A stretch of DNA of 64,000 bases from Aureobasidium sp. EXF-3400 (taxonomy: Eukaryota > Ascomycota > Dothideomycetes > Dothideales > Saccotheciaceae), in the NCBI GenBank assembly GCA_024195585.1, contig SWBL01000032.1, positions 62,001 through 126,000 on the forward strand. The letters are read 5' to 3'. Positions within the stretch are counted from its first letter, which is position 1, and each line of letters begins with the position of its first letter. The notes beneath the pieces are model-generated. The model was not told the DNA's origin. It saw only the letters and a list, made by a program, of their open reading frames with translations, and searched no databases. A program made the position numbers and the translations under genes. This document shows positions 54,202-64,000 of this stretch, one piece after another.

Positions 54202-55076
54202 GATACGTAAAGCAATGGAGGGATTCCTGGCTATGACTTGCATGAGCATATGGGGTTCTGGGATGTAGTCTGGTGGAGAACGAAATTTGGGGCCAAACGA
54301 ACTTGGCATCCAACAGTGCTGTCAACGGCAACCTGTTATTTCTACTGTTCCGCCGTTTGTTTTTTTGTTAACCTCAGGTTGTCTGACACGGCACAAGAAG
54401 CACGTCGATATCAAAGTGATCAATAAAGGGGGTAATCTTGCTTTTTTTTTTCGTTCCTGAAGTTTGAAGCCAGGGTCAGTGCCTCTGAGCACTTCATGTG
54501 CTAAGCTAAAGCTATTTTTCCTCTCATCAATTCGACTGACTAGTGCTGGAGCCTCTGTTCTTCGTAAGAATGCACCTCATCATACTGAAACAGGAATGGC
54601 GGTACAACCCCATTCGAGAGCATGGCAGCATATAGCGCACAGTAGATGCACAGGCCGAGCATTCAACTGCATGCGTTCGGATTCTTTTCTTAGACCGACA
54701 TATGACACAAGATGATTTGGGCGAGAGCAACGCATCAGGCTCAAACTATCCAAGAGTGTCCGATCATTGTTGAAGCTGCTACTTGTGATGTAGACGAATC
54801 GCAGCAATTGTCGTGCGTCCAGATCTTCGTGTGAATTAGTTGACACGAGAAGAGCGTTGAGAGTAAACGCGTTTCGACCAGTCCCTTGAGTTTGTAAAAC
54901 ACTTGCTGGACGAAGTTATCGGTATGTCTATCTCAGTAACATAAAAGGTCGCTTCCCAGAAGCAAGTAGCAATGGAGCGACCGAAGAAAAAAAAAAGCAG
55001 GGTATCGTAGAATGGGAGAATGGTCCTTGAAGATCGATGAATGATGTTTTTGTGTGGCAGAGTCTAGAAAAGTTGC
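54202..55076. other. Intergenic region, 875 bp
   Basis: Between the 3' ends of the secreted protein gene and BRE1. Long T run at 54440-54450 and A run near 54987-54996. Short ORFs only. Confidence 0.5.
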
Positions 55077-57433
55077 TCAAGCCAGGACAATGGGCATGTG
55101 ATCTGCATGACCGAATGCTTTGCCACAGGACGGGCATTTTCTTGATCGGTTGGCAATAAGATTCTGTACACAACCTTGGCAGAAAGTGTGACTGCATAGT
55201 TTGAGGACGGTGTTGCGTAGATTCGAGTTGCAAACGGGACAGATAGCGATTTTCTGCTTGTCATTAGATCACGTTTGGTCAGATATTGTGAAGCTGTACT
55301 TACACGCCAGTCGTCCGATTCAGACTCCCGTCCAGAACCTTTTCTCTTCATGCTTTCTAGAGATTTCTTAGTGTCCTCCAAGCGGACCTTGACTTCTTCA
55401 AGCTCAACCTCAGCCTGTCGCTTCGCTGATGCTGCGGCTGATGAAGCAGCGTCTTTCGAAACAACCAATTTCTTCATGTCCGTGATTTGTGTGCGAAGTT
55501 TCTCCAGAGTTATGTTTCCTTCGCTAAGTTTTTGTTGCATTGTTCGGTTTTGCTGAGAAAGAGAAGTCAATGATTCTTTGGACTCGGAAATTTGCTTCTC
55601 CAGATTGATAATCAGGGATCTGCTGTTGTTCTCGGCGTCCTTCAGTTGCGTCACGATTTCAGAACTCTTTGCGTTCTGTGCTTTCAGAGTTCGTAGTTCG
55701 TTCTCGCGAGCCTCCTTGGCCTTCATTGCAGCGAAGTATTTCTGATCAGCCTTTGCCTTTTCAGCATTGATGCGCGTGCGCTGTTCTTCCCATTCGATGA
55801 TCTCGGCCACTTTTCTTTCTGCCAGGCTCTTGGTCTTCTTCCATGCCGCTTCCATAGAGGGTAACTCATTGTTGAGTAGTAGGTGTTGGTTTTCGAGCGT
55901 CTTCAGTTTGGATCTTAGCTCTTCGATGGACATGCCTTCCAGAGCCTCGTCAGTAGTAGCCGCAGTGCTCTCTCCGATTTGTAGTTTGAGACGTTCCACC
56001 TCTGATTCCAGTGCAGCGATACGAGTCTCACGGGCAGCTGCCAATTCCTTGATCGAATCCGAAGCCACTTGGCTCTGCTCCTGCGATCCTTTACGGACGG
56101 AAAGCTCGGCTGAAAGCTCATCTCTTGCGTTACGAATGCGTGCCAAATCAGACTCGGCGCGTGCTAATTGGCTCTCAAGGTCGGTGGCATTTGTTTGTGA
56201 CTCCTCTTCCATGTTGTTGCGATAGGACGTTCTCTCGGCCTGTAGTCTCTGAGCTTCCTCACGGAGTTGCAAGTTGGTAGCTTCCAGGTCGTTGACACGT
56301 TTGATCACATCTTCGTGTTGGGACTTCAGCAGTTTGTAGAGGTCGGTTTTGGCATAGTCCTCATCGGATAGCGAAGTGAGCCGAACTTTGGCAGAGGTCA
56401 ATTCTTCGGTTAGTTGTTTGTTCTCTGACTCGAGTTGTTCCGTCTGAAGTTTGCGTTTTTCGGACGCAGCGAGCGCCTCCCTGCGCGCGGTCTCTGCGGC
56501 TGCATGAATAGCACTGTCGACCTCACCGTTTGTTTCGACAGCATCACTCTTGATCGATTTCTTTTCTGAAGTAGAGCTGGACTCAGAAGTTCCACCCATT
56601 GTTGCCTGACGCTCGAGCTTCTGTACTTGAGCGCTCTTTGCGCGATCAAGTTTCTTTTCAGCGAGAAGGTAACGATAGGATGCCTGTTCCAAGCGTTCTG
56701 ACAACTGGTCGCGCTCACCAATAATTCTTTGGCTCTCAATAACATGAGCCTTCTCGGTGGCCAACAGAGCCGCTAGCCTTTCCTGAAGACTTCTGACTTC
56801 TGGCTCGGCGGCGGGCAGTCTGCCAAAAACGTCCTTGATAGCAGCCTTGATTTTGGCGGAGCGATTTTTGAGATGAGATTCGAATTGAGAGTGTTCGTCG
56901 AAGAGCAAAGACGAGCGGAAGAGTTCACCAGCGTCGGGTTCTTGACCTGAGACGAGGTCGCCAACCAGAATTCTGATCTCGTCGAGTAACTATACGATCG
57001 GCGGCGTCAGCGTCGAGATTCGTGTTATGAGGGGATGTCGGGGGTGTATGAACCTGGGTGAACCATGAGTCGACGATGCGCAGATGGTCGTCATGGTATT
57101 GGGAGCGCTTGGACAGGTCTTGGACTTGGGACTCGTAGAGGGTCTTTTCGCGCTTGTATTCCTTCATCTGGCGGAGGATGGCGTCTTTCTGGAACGACTG
57201 TTGACAGTGTTAATCGAGAGAGTCACGTGGAGGTTGGACGGCAGGGACAGAAGACTGACCTCGACATCCTTCTCCTTCTCGGAGTCCATCCTCATCTGGG
57301 GCGCATTCTGGGTGGTCTGGTGGCGCTTGCTGGGATAGATGTCGTCCGAGTCGGGCTGGATGGATCTCTTACGCTCATCCATGGTGGGCTTGTGCGAGTG
57401 GACAGAGAGGTTGTTCGTGTCGGAGAGCGTCAT
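55077..57433 (-). CDS. BRE1: BRE1, E3 ubiquitin ligase for histone H2B
   Basis: Exons 57433-57260, 57197-57054, 56989-55304 and 55253-55077 (introns 62, 64 and 50 nt) give about 726 residues, normal for Bre1. A basic leader (MDERKRSIQPDSDDIYPSKR) is followed by an almost continuous coiled coil (about 60-640) with YHDDHLRIVDSWFTQLLDEI near the start. The last exon encodes the RING finger: CPVCNSNLRNTVLKLCSHTF, CQGCVQNLIANRSRKCPSCG and AFGHADHMPIVLA at the end, with all eight zinc ligands. With Rad6 it ubiquitylates H2B (K123 in yeast), a mark tied to transcription elongation and H3 methylation. Start may be at either of two in-frame ATGs 17 codons apart. Divergent from BDP1. Confidence 0.94.
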
Positions 57434-57752
57434 GTCACGAACAGCTGGTGCGCGGCGAAGATGGCGACGCTTGAGCTGTCGTGGTGGCGTGGCAGCAGAA
57501 GGCTCGAGACGAGTGAGGGCTGGAGTCGGCGAGAGAGCGAGGGAGTAACTTCGACAAGTTGAATGTTGCGTCGAAGACGGCTTGGCACTTTCCGCGTTTG
57601 GCAGAACTTGGACTTTCCAACAAGGTTGTTGCTTCCTTCCTCGACTCGAGACATTTTTTCTACGACCGAACAGTCATCAAGTATCGCCAGTCGACACAGA
57701 CACCCGTCGACCTGGACAAACAACCTCTGCAGGAAATGCGCGCCTAGCCAAC
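57434..57752. promoter_or_regulatory. Divergent promoter region BRE1 / BDP1
   Basis: 319 bp between opposite start codons; no TATA box found. Confidence 0.4.
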
Positions 57753-59853
57753 ATGGCGCCCTTGACCAGTTCAGCAATCAGTGCGGCAACCCGTTTAGAC
57801 AGAATCGCGACGCCCCTCACTAACGCGTCTGCCAGACAAGGGCAAGAAGCTCGCTCCCAAAGCTGCTGTCGCTCGTCGTCGCCCTGCTGCTGCTCAACCC
57901 GCCGCTGCTACCCAGCCCTCTCAACCCTCTCAGCTCGCGCAATCTGCTCCTGCTCCCGCATCTGAAACCACGACTGCTCCCGATACTGCTGCTGGCGCTG
58001 CACAACCAGAAGCATCCTCGACCCAATCCGAGCGCCCTATTTCGACTGCTCCTCTTCCTACCCCTCCTGCAACTCAGCAAGCACCAACAACTCAGCCTAG
58101 CCATGTCGTCGCTCAGCAACCCGTCAGACAGCCCACACCACCTCCGCCAGCATCCCTGCCTCACCATGTAGAGCCATCACCTCTATCTCTTGCTCAGTCT
58201 GATGCCTCGCACCACCACGCAATTACCTCTCCCTCTCCGCAACCTCTAGTCGCTTCTACTCCACCTGTGACTCAACCTGAACAACTACCACCTAATCCTA
58301 CTACAAACGAAGCCTCTCCTCATGTTCAGCAGTCGTCCACAAACGGTCCGCCTTCTCCCAACCAGCTGGCTGGTCAGAAACGAAAGCGTCCCACGCCTCC
58401 GCCCGCTGCTACATCCGACGAACCCACTGTTCGCCAACCTTCGCCGCCAACCACTACTCAGGAAGCACAACCCACACCAGCATCTGACCCTGAAGCTGCC
58501 TTGATCAACACTCTCATCAGTCATCAGGAACAACCTCGAGCCCCTGTAGCTCAGATGCTGCCACCCGCCAATACACCTGCAACTGCCTCGAAACCTCGCG
58601 CAAAGAGACAAAGGAAGACTGCTACTACCACAGAACCATCAGGCGAGGCAGACGACTCTTCTCAAGCCGTGGAAGGTGCTCAGGATACTGACTCGAACAC
58701 GACACCTGCTGCGAAACCAAGGAAGCCTAGAGCCCCACGAACCAAGCGCCAACCAAAATCGGCGGCAACGGTCGTGGAAGACGAAAACGAAAATGCCATC
58801 GCGACAGAAGAGCCCGCTCCTCGTCCCGTCCCCAAGCCAAGAAAACCTCGCCAGAAGAAAAAGTCACCACAGCAACTCGAAGAAGGAACAAATGGCCAGG
58901 ACGAAATCGAAGATCCAGAAAACCACGAGATTGATGTCGCGGAAACGACAATGCTTGAACTCACCAAGGATAGAGGTCTGGGCAAGGTGTCAGAAAGAGA
59001 AACCAAGATGGCCGCGATAGACTGGGATGAGGTGCACAGAAAGAGGGTGGCAGAAGCAGAAGCTATTCGGGCTGGTATAGACCCTGCTACCCTTCACAAT
59101 CAGCCGACCGAGAATACTGAAGCCGGTGATGGGGGCGAGGGCGAGAACACTGAAGAAACACCTCGACCAGCACCTGTCGCGACTGGACCTCGACTACGTA
59201 TCGATGCCGAAGGCAACCTGGTTGTGGACGAAGACAGTTTGCGTATTGACCGCCAAGCTCAAGCTGAGCGAAATGCCGAAAATCTGGTCGTGACTGAGAA
59301 CGATGATTTGACCAAACGTGTCAACCAGATGAGCTGGATCAACGAACGTCGGCGCGATCCGACTGACCGCGTGCCTTTCTTCAAGATGAAGTCCGATCCC
59401 TGGAGTGACGAGGAGACAGATCGCTTCTACGAGGCTCTCCGTATGTTTGGCACGGACTTCTTCATCATTTCGAAAATGTTCGCACCCAAGACTCGTCGTC
59501 AGATTAAGCTGAAGTTTGTTCGCGAAGAACGACTGGATCCTGATCGCGTGAATCGTGCCTTGGCTGGTGACGCAGTTCCTATGAATCTCGAATCATTTGC
59601 AGAAGCTACTGGCCAGGATCTCGGCGGGTTCAAAGATCCACGCGAACTGGAAGAGGAATTGAGAGTCGAGGGAGAGGAACAACGTGTAGAGATTGCTCGT
59701 AAGAAGAAGGAAATGGAAGAGGCTAAGGAACAAAGAGACATCCAAATGGCTGCCAGAGAGAAGGAGCAGGAAGAACGTGCAGCACAGAGACGCGAGAAAG
59801 CTGCCATGCGCCAGAACAGGCGCAGAGGAATCTTTGGCACTGGCACTTTCTGA
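57753..59853 (+). CDS. BDP1: BDP1, TFIIIB component B''
   Basis: Exons 57753-57780 and 57836-59853 (55-nt intron with donor GTGCGG) give about 681 residues. Splicing joins MAPLTSSAI to NKGKKLAPKAAVARRRPAAA, the conserved N-terminus of the family, which is why the tiny 28-nt first exon is accepted. A long Pro/Ala/Gln/Thr-rich region follows, with KPRKPRAPRTKRQPK-type basic blocks. The SANT domain (about 526-585) reads DPWSDEETDRFYEALRMFGT then FFIISKMFAPKTRRQIKLKF, with MSWINERRRDPTDRVPFFKM just before it. The C-terminus is a charged helix. With TBP and Brf1 it places RNA polymerase III on tRNA and 5S genes. Confidence 0.93.
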
Positions 59854-60060
59854 GCGCGGATTTCTGCTCATGAGGTACACGCAGTCATTACCTGTACTTG
59901 CTAAGAATCACGATGATACGCTATTGAACGAACAAATTCAGACCTGAAAAAAAGATCGCTCGAAGCAGTCAACAACTGCGGATTCGTTGATTTAGTGCTC
60001 ATGAGATCGCTATGCTTGAACAGTCCAGCAATCTGGCTGAAACACCAGTATGACATGGCG

Positions 60061-61529
60061 CTAGCCAAGCAGAAAAGCATTAACACTTTGCAGAGTCGTC
60101 CGACTGGGATTTGCATCCGGCTTAGCTACCGATATCCAACTGAGTTTCTGTTTGATGATCTGCTTATTAAGCCCGTTCGGTGGCTCCTTCACCTCCTCGC
60201 CTGGTCTTATTGCTCCATCATCAGTGATGAACAAACACAAGATCGCCAATGCGACACCCACTCCTTGGTCCTTGCCGTTGACATCTGCAATCACGATACG
60301 AGATGCTGGAGATGCAGCAAGTTGTGCTTTGATCGAGGTGATAAGGTTGGGTAAGCTGTGTCGTAGTTGGCGACTCCCTACTTTCCCGTCTGCAAGACTG
60401 AGGTGTAAGTATCGTGACTTCAGCATTGCTCGCAAGGTTCCATTGTCCTTGAGCGATACCGTGATCACAATGTCTGTTTCCTTCGCATCTGTCTCCGCCG
60501 CGTCGACCGTGCCGATCGCGACTCGCTTTCCAGGCCCAACCTCAGTGAGCTTCGCACCTTTATTACCATCGCCTTGAGCAATCAAACCTGCAATTGCCTC
60601 CTCTATCATGTCCTCCGGTGTGGATAGCAGGGTCTCACTATGTTGCCAAAAGAGAGGAGCCGTCAGCCCCTGAGCCCATGCTTCAGCATCATCTGCAGCG
60701 CCCTGGACGTATCCAGTTTCGGACGTCGATTCTGAGCCGGAGACACGGGAGGACGCTGTAAGCAACACCACCGGATGAAACGAAGAGTACTCTGGAGGGG
60801 CGGTCGGAAGGGAGGATGTCGGCGTTACCCAGATTGGTCGTAATGGCTTGGTGAGATTCTGACGGATGGTTGAAAGGTCAAGGTCTAACGTCTTGAGAGA
60901 CTCAACGAAACCTATTATCCGCGGGGCGATTTGAGCGTGTTCTGATGCTCCTACTACTGTTGGTGGCGTGGCTAGTTCATGGCTCTCTGGCTGTTCGGGA
61001 AACAGAATACGGTTCATGACTGCTGTCCAGATGGGTATCGTCTTTGACAAAGCATCAGGCATGCTCTTGCCTCGCCGTGTGGAGTCAACTATGATGCATC
61101 TGTTCCATGTCAGATCAGGACCAACACTTTGTCATCTTGAAGGAGTAGCACAACATACCCATCGAACTTCCCTATCGTTTCCAAGACCTGCAGATTCAAC
61201 CTTCTCAAACTAAAACTCCACTGTGCCATATGCCCATCCGTGCTCTTGAAATAAGCACTCTGTTTCTTCTGTTCTGGCGAGATATACCAGCTTCCACATC
61301 TTTCATTGGCTACCAGAGGTAGTTCATATGCTGCAGCTACCTCAGATACAAAGTTTGCATCTTGCTTGATCGAACGGAGCCTGTTTGGTATCGATAATGT
61401 GCTTCTTTTGAGTTCTCCGAGGACTTTGTTGAAGGAATTGTTGCTTGCGTTATTGAAAATCAGGTCTGAAAGTTGAGGGTATGACGAATTTCCTGAGTTT
61501 GTTTTTGCATCGTTGTTGCTTCCTTCCAT
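60061..61529 (-). CDS. RIT1: RIT1, initiator-tRNA 2'-O-ribosyl phosphate transferase
   Basis: Exons 61529-61159 and 61099-60061 (59-nt intron) give about 469 residues. The start is taken at MEGSNNDAKTNSGN, just before the first conserved block (LSDLIFNNASN, LKRSTLSIPNRLRSIKQDA); the frame is open upstream but lacks family features. Other marks are VANERCGSWYI, SAYFKSTDGHMAQWSFSLRR, FDGCIIVDSTRRGKSMPDAL across the splice, SKTIPIWTAVMNR, and IVIADVNGKDQGVGVALAIL near the C-terminus. Rit1 adds a phosphoribosyl group to A64 of initiator methionine tRNA, keeping it from elongation. Convergent with BDP1; both concern tRNA biology but this may be chance. Confidence 0.93.
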
Positions 61530-62582
61530 GTCTGATTCCAAGAAATTTCGCGTTGTCCTGAGGAGTTGTAGTTGTTCAAGCTCTGGGATTTGAAGCCGCT
61601 GCTGCTGTTCTTGTTTCCCTGACCGAGACTTCTCCTTAGAAAATTTGAGTGAACTGCTGTTGTTCGTTTTAGCCTGCAGTTCATGGACCCTATAAAAACG
61701 CTCTTGCCCAGATAATCGATTCGGCACAAAATTATGCGAAGCACAGATGCAACCCACTCTTTACCGGCCTTTAGCCGCCCTCATCTCAACCTCAGGCCGT
61801 ACCTGCATTCAACTCTTGTCATGTCAGCAACCACGACATTGACGGAGATATCTGAACATATTTGCAATAGAGTTCGAATAGCCCAAAGGCTTACTAGACA
61901 AGCTCTCATTTGCACGGCTGGTACAAAGAAAGCAGGTAGGCGTTGCTGTACTTGCATGGATCTCTGAAGTATCTTGGAACATCAACAGTTGAAGATTACT
62001 CTGTCTGCCAGACCGCAGAATTGGCTTTATCTTGTGTAGTAGATCCTGACACTGCACAATCATAGACCCTTGCAATCTCACGAAAGGAAGGCGATATCTC
62101 CACTCACCCGTACATGTCTGAGACAACTGTCGATTTACACGAAAGACAAGCACATCGGCTACTTCACATCAACATTTCTCGTTGAATGCCAAATGTGGAA
62201 CAGTCATATGAGATTGGCTTGTGCAGGTCTTCCAACAAATCTTCTGCATTCTCTGAAACTGTCGCCATCAAATTTCATAAGGCACAAGTATAATGGCGTA
62301 AATGCCCCGGGTATCTAACCCCTCATAGCAAAGGGTTTCAGCCTTGCTGCTGGATTCTTCCGGAAGTTTAGACGTGTTGCTCCCTCCAGAACGACATCAT
62401 CGTTGTACGGACGATAGTGTTTCACATTCACTTCACATTCGCGTTTGTTGCTTCATCTTCGTGCTGTCTCAAAACTTCCTCTGCGCTTTTACTTCCTTCA
62501 CCATCCACATCTTCTTCTACATCTCAACTCCACCAGAATCTTTCACCTTCCCTACCAGAACAATTACACCAATCTCAAGAAA
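61530..62582. other. Divergent intergenic region, 1 kb
   Basis: Promoter sides of RIT1 and of the SANT-like gene. The last 180 bp are CT-rich and suit a leader. No other gene seen. Confidence 0.5.
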
Positions 62583-63059
62583 ATGCCTGCCTGGACCGAA
62601 ACCGATGACCGCAAGCTCTTGCTTGCCTGCATCAAGCTCAGCGTGAGTTCACTGGTCTTCTCAGTATACGAGGCTGAAGACGCGTTGACTGACAAATCCG
62701 TAGAACCAAACCCCCAACTGGGATGAGGTTGGCGCTCTCATCGGCCGCACTGGCGAGAGCATCCGGTACATTCTCTCTGCGCCTGTCGTTCTCCTTCAAC
62801 GCTCACATCTTCTAGCCAGCGCTACATGAAACTCAAGAAGGAGGCTGGCGAGTTCACTGCTACTGCTAACGATGACGGCTCTGCCGCTCCTCCCACCGTC
62901 GCCACCCCCACCCCTCGCAAGCGCAAGTCTAAGGCCAAGTCTAAGAAGGCCGCTTCGGACGAGGAGGACGACGATGACGAAGGTACTCCTCTAACCAAGA
63001 AGACCAAGAAGTCTCAGAAGGTCATCAATGCTGAGGAAGAGGAAGAGGCTGAGGCTTAA
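62583..63059 (+). CDS. Small SANT/Myb-like protein with basic-acidic tail
   Basis: Exons 62583-62642, 62704-62765 and 62816-63059 (61- and 50-nt introns) give 121 residues. Splicing yields MPAWTETDDRKLLLACIKLS, then NQTPNWDEVGALIGRTGESI, then RQRYMKLKKEAGEF, a Myb/SANT-like three-helix pattern with the spaced Trp residues of a single repeat. The tail has a Lys/Arg-rich nuclear-type stretch (TPRKRKSKAKSKKA) and two acidic runs (SDEEDDDDE, EEEEEAEA). Short proteins of this plan are common in Pezizomycotina and uncharacterised; DNA or histone-tail binding in the nucleus is inferred. Confidence 0.82.
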
Positions 63060-64000
63060 GAGTAAGACTTCTATACCACAAGGTCATCTATTCATACTAA
63101 TAATCTTTGCAGCTCTTGAAAAATCTTCACTCGAGGACATGGCGTTTCTGCCACCACTGTTCTCTGATCGTCTGTACTCATATTTGAATCGGAGAGAGGA
63201 AAGTTACAGTAAATCAACAAGTAACAAATAAACACTTTTGTCTTCTCAAAACTTTTTCTTTTGTATGCCTGTATATGTATCTTTGTTGTTGCCATGCCAT
63301 TGATAATGGTCACCGTTTGTTTCACAGACGTCAGCGTCCTCAAGAGAGGCTCCTCAGCAAACCTCAACCGTTCGGCAGATCGGGTATGTCACTGTGTGGG
63401 GATTGAGTTCTTGTTATCCACTGAGGAGCGATGACTCTCTCTTTGGCCATGTCCCTGACCTCACATACATTGTGCCTCTTCAGAGCAAACTGTTCTATGC
63501 TGTTGAGCAGAGGATTAGGGTTCGTAGACTCATGCATGCGGTAAGTCAATACCTCAGGAGGAAAGAGTTTCAGTGACTTCTGCTGTCGCTGAGGTGCATG
63601 ATGAAGGTAGTGGGTAGGCTTGAAAAGTCGAACCAGCCTTGTAGGTTATGTTTCAATATTGATCTCAGCTAGTGCTGGTGTCGTCTGCAAGGTCATGTTA
63701 ACGAGAGACATCTTTGGGCGCAGACCGTTCAATTGACAAGACGTACTACTACTGCGAGAAAGCCGGGCTCATAACGAGACCTAAGGATTGAAAATGTAGA
63801 AGACCAGTCATCTCGGTAATTTGTTGTGGTTGAGTCTAGTCAACGTTAGTTTCATCTACACTGTCGGCCTTCTGAGAGCCTTTCTCTTCATCATCATCCA
63901 GACAAGGCCGGGTGCAAAGCCGCGCAAGAGCCGGGCTCATGACGTTCTCCAAACAGGCAGAGGGCGAGTATATATTCATTTGTAGTTCTTTGACATTGAT
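63060..64000. other. Right-end region without a supported gene
   Basis: Begins with the 3' untranslated part of the SANT-like gene. Short ORFs on both strands (for example 63394-63576 and 63092-63367) are not supported. The GCCGGGCTCAT motif occurs twice (near 63761 and 63931), each time followed by ACG one or two bases on. Confidence 0.4.

Noticed and set aside
60061..61062. RIT1 as a one-exon gene starting at the ATG at 61062
   Set aside because: The conserved N-terminal half of RIT1 is found upstream and joins exactly across a 59-nt intron.
63092..63576. Short ORFs near the right end
   Set aside because: Opposite-strand, overlapping and without any recognisable feature; probably 3' untranslated and intergenic sequence.
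1..64000. Transposons, CRISPR arrays, rRNA genes and virus-like genes
   Set aside because: No transposase, reverse transcriptase, terminal repeats, repeat-spacer arrays or rRNA sequence was recognised anywhere in the window.

Overview
The window is nuclear DNA of a filamentous ascomycete (Pezizomycotina; Dothideomycetes is my best guess, with low confidence on the order). The evidence is dense genes on both strands, small GT-AG introns (mostly 48-67 nt) with CTAAC/CTGAC-like branch sites, a C-terminal DSGV laccase plug typical of ascomycete laccases, and a full set of fungal housekeeping orthologues. No transposon, CRISPR array, rRNA or virus-like segment was seen. All exon structures were worked out by hand from splice signals and reading-frame continuity.

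Left part (1-18.3 kb), mixed core and accessory genes: a left-truncated GPI ethanolamine-phosphate transferase (LAS21/GPI7); a large secreted laccase with two chitin-binding modules and two cysteine-rich modules in front; a multi-pass membrane protein; an MFS sugar transporter divergent from a phytanoyl-CoA dioxygenase-like enzyme; a mitochondrial HTD2-like dehydratase; an F-box-like protein; and an uncharacterised repeat-containing protein.

Middle (18-43 kb): a CorA/MNR2-type magnesium transporter; an 8-exon multi-pass membrane protein; a conserved protein with a split C-terminal fold; a SARAF-like ER calcium regulator; PBN1 (GPI mannosyltransferase stabilising subunit); heat-shock factor HSF1; UFD1; the GYF-domain splicing factor LIN1; a Cys/His-rich protein; a small secreted protein; and an intron-containing tRNA, probably Lys(CUU).

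Right part (43-64 kb), almost wholly housekeeping: an EDC1/PNRC-like decapping activator, RBX1 (cullin RING subunit), SPC1 (signal peptidase), AOS1 (SUMO E1 subunit), RVS161 (BAR protein), mitochondrial tryptophanyl-tRNA synthetase, BMT5-like rRNA methyltransferase, a small cysteine-rich secreted protein, BRE1 (H2B ubiquitin ligase), BDP1 (TFIIIB), RIT1 (initiator-tRNA modification) and a small SANT/Myb-like protein. Many neighbours are divergent pairs sharing about 300-500 bp (SARAF/PBN1, UFD1/LIN1, EDC1/RBX1, SPC1/AOS1, RVS161/MSW1, BRE1/BDP1).

The most unusual object is the laccase at 4.4-8.3 kb: a multicopper oxidase apparently tethered to chitin by hevein-type modules through two unnamed cysteine-rich repeats and a long Ser/Thr linker. 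Secondary points of interest are two stop-free, multiple-of-three introns in the SARAF gene, a UFD1 gene whose first coding exon is only the start codon, tandem TAGCAG splice acceptors in two genes, and a conserved fold interrupted by a long disordered insert.
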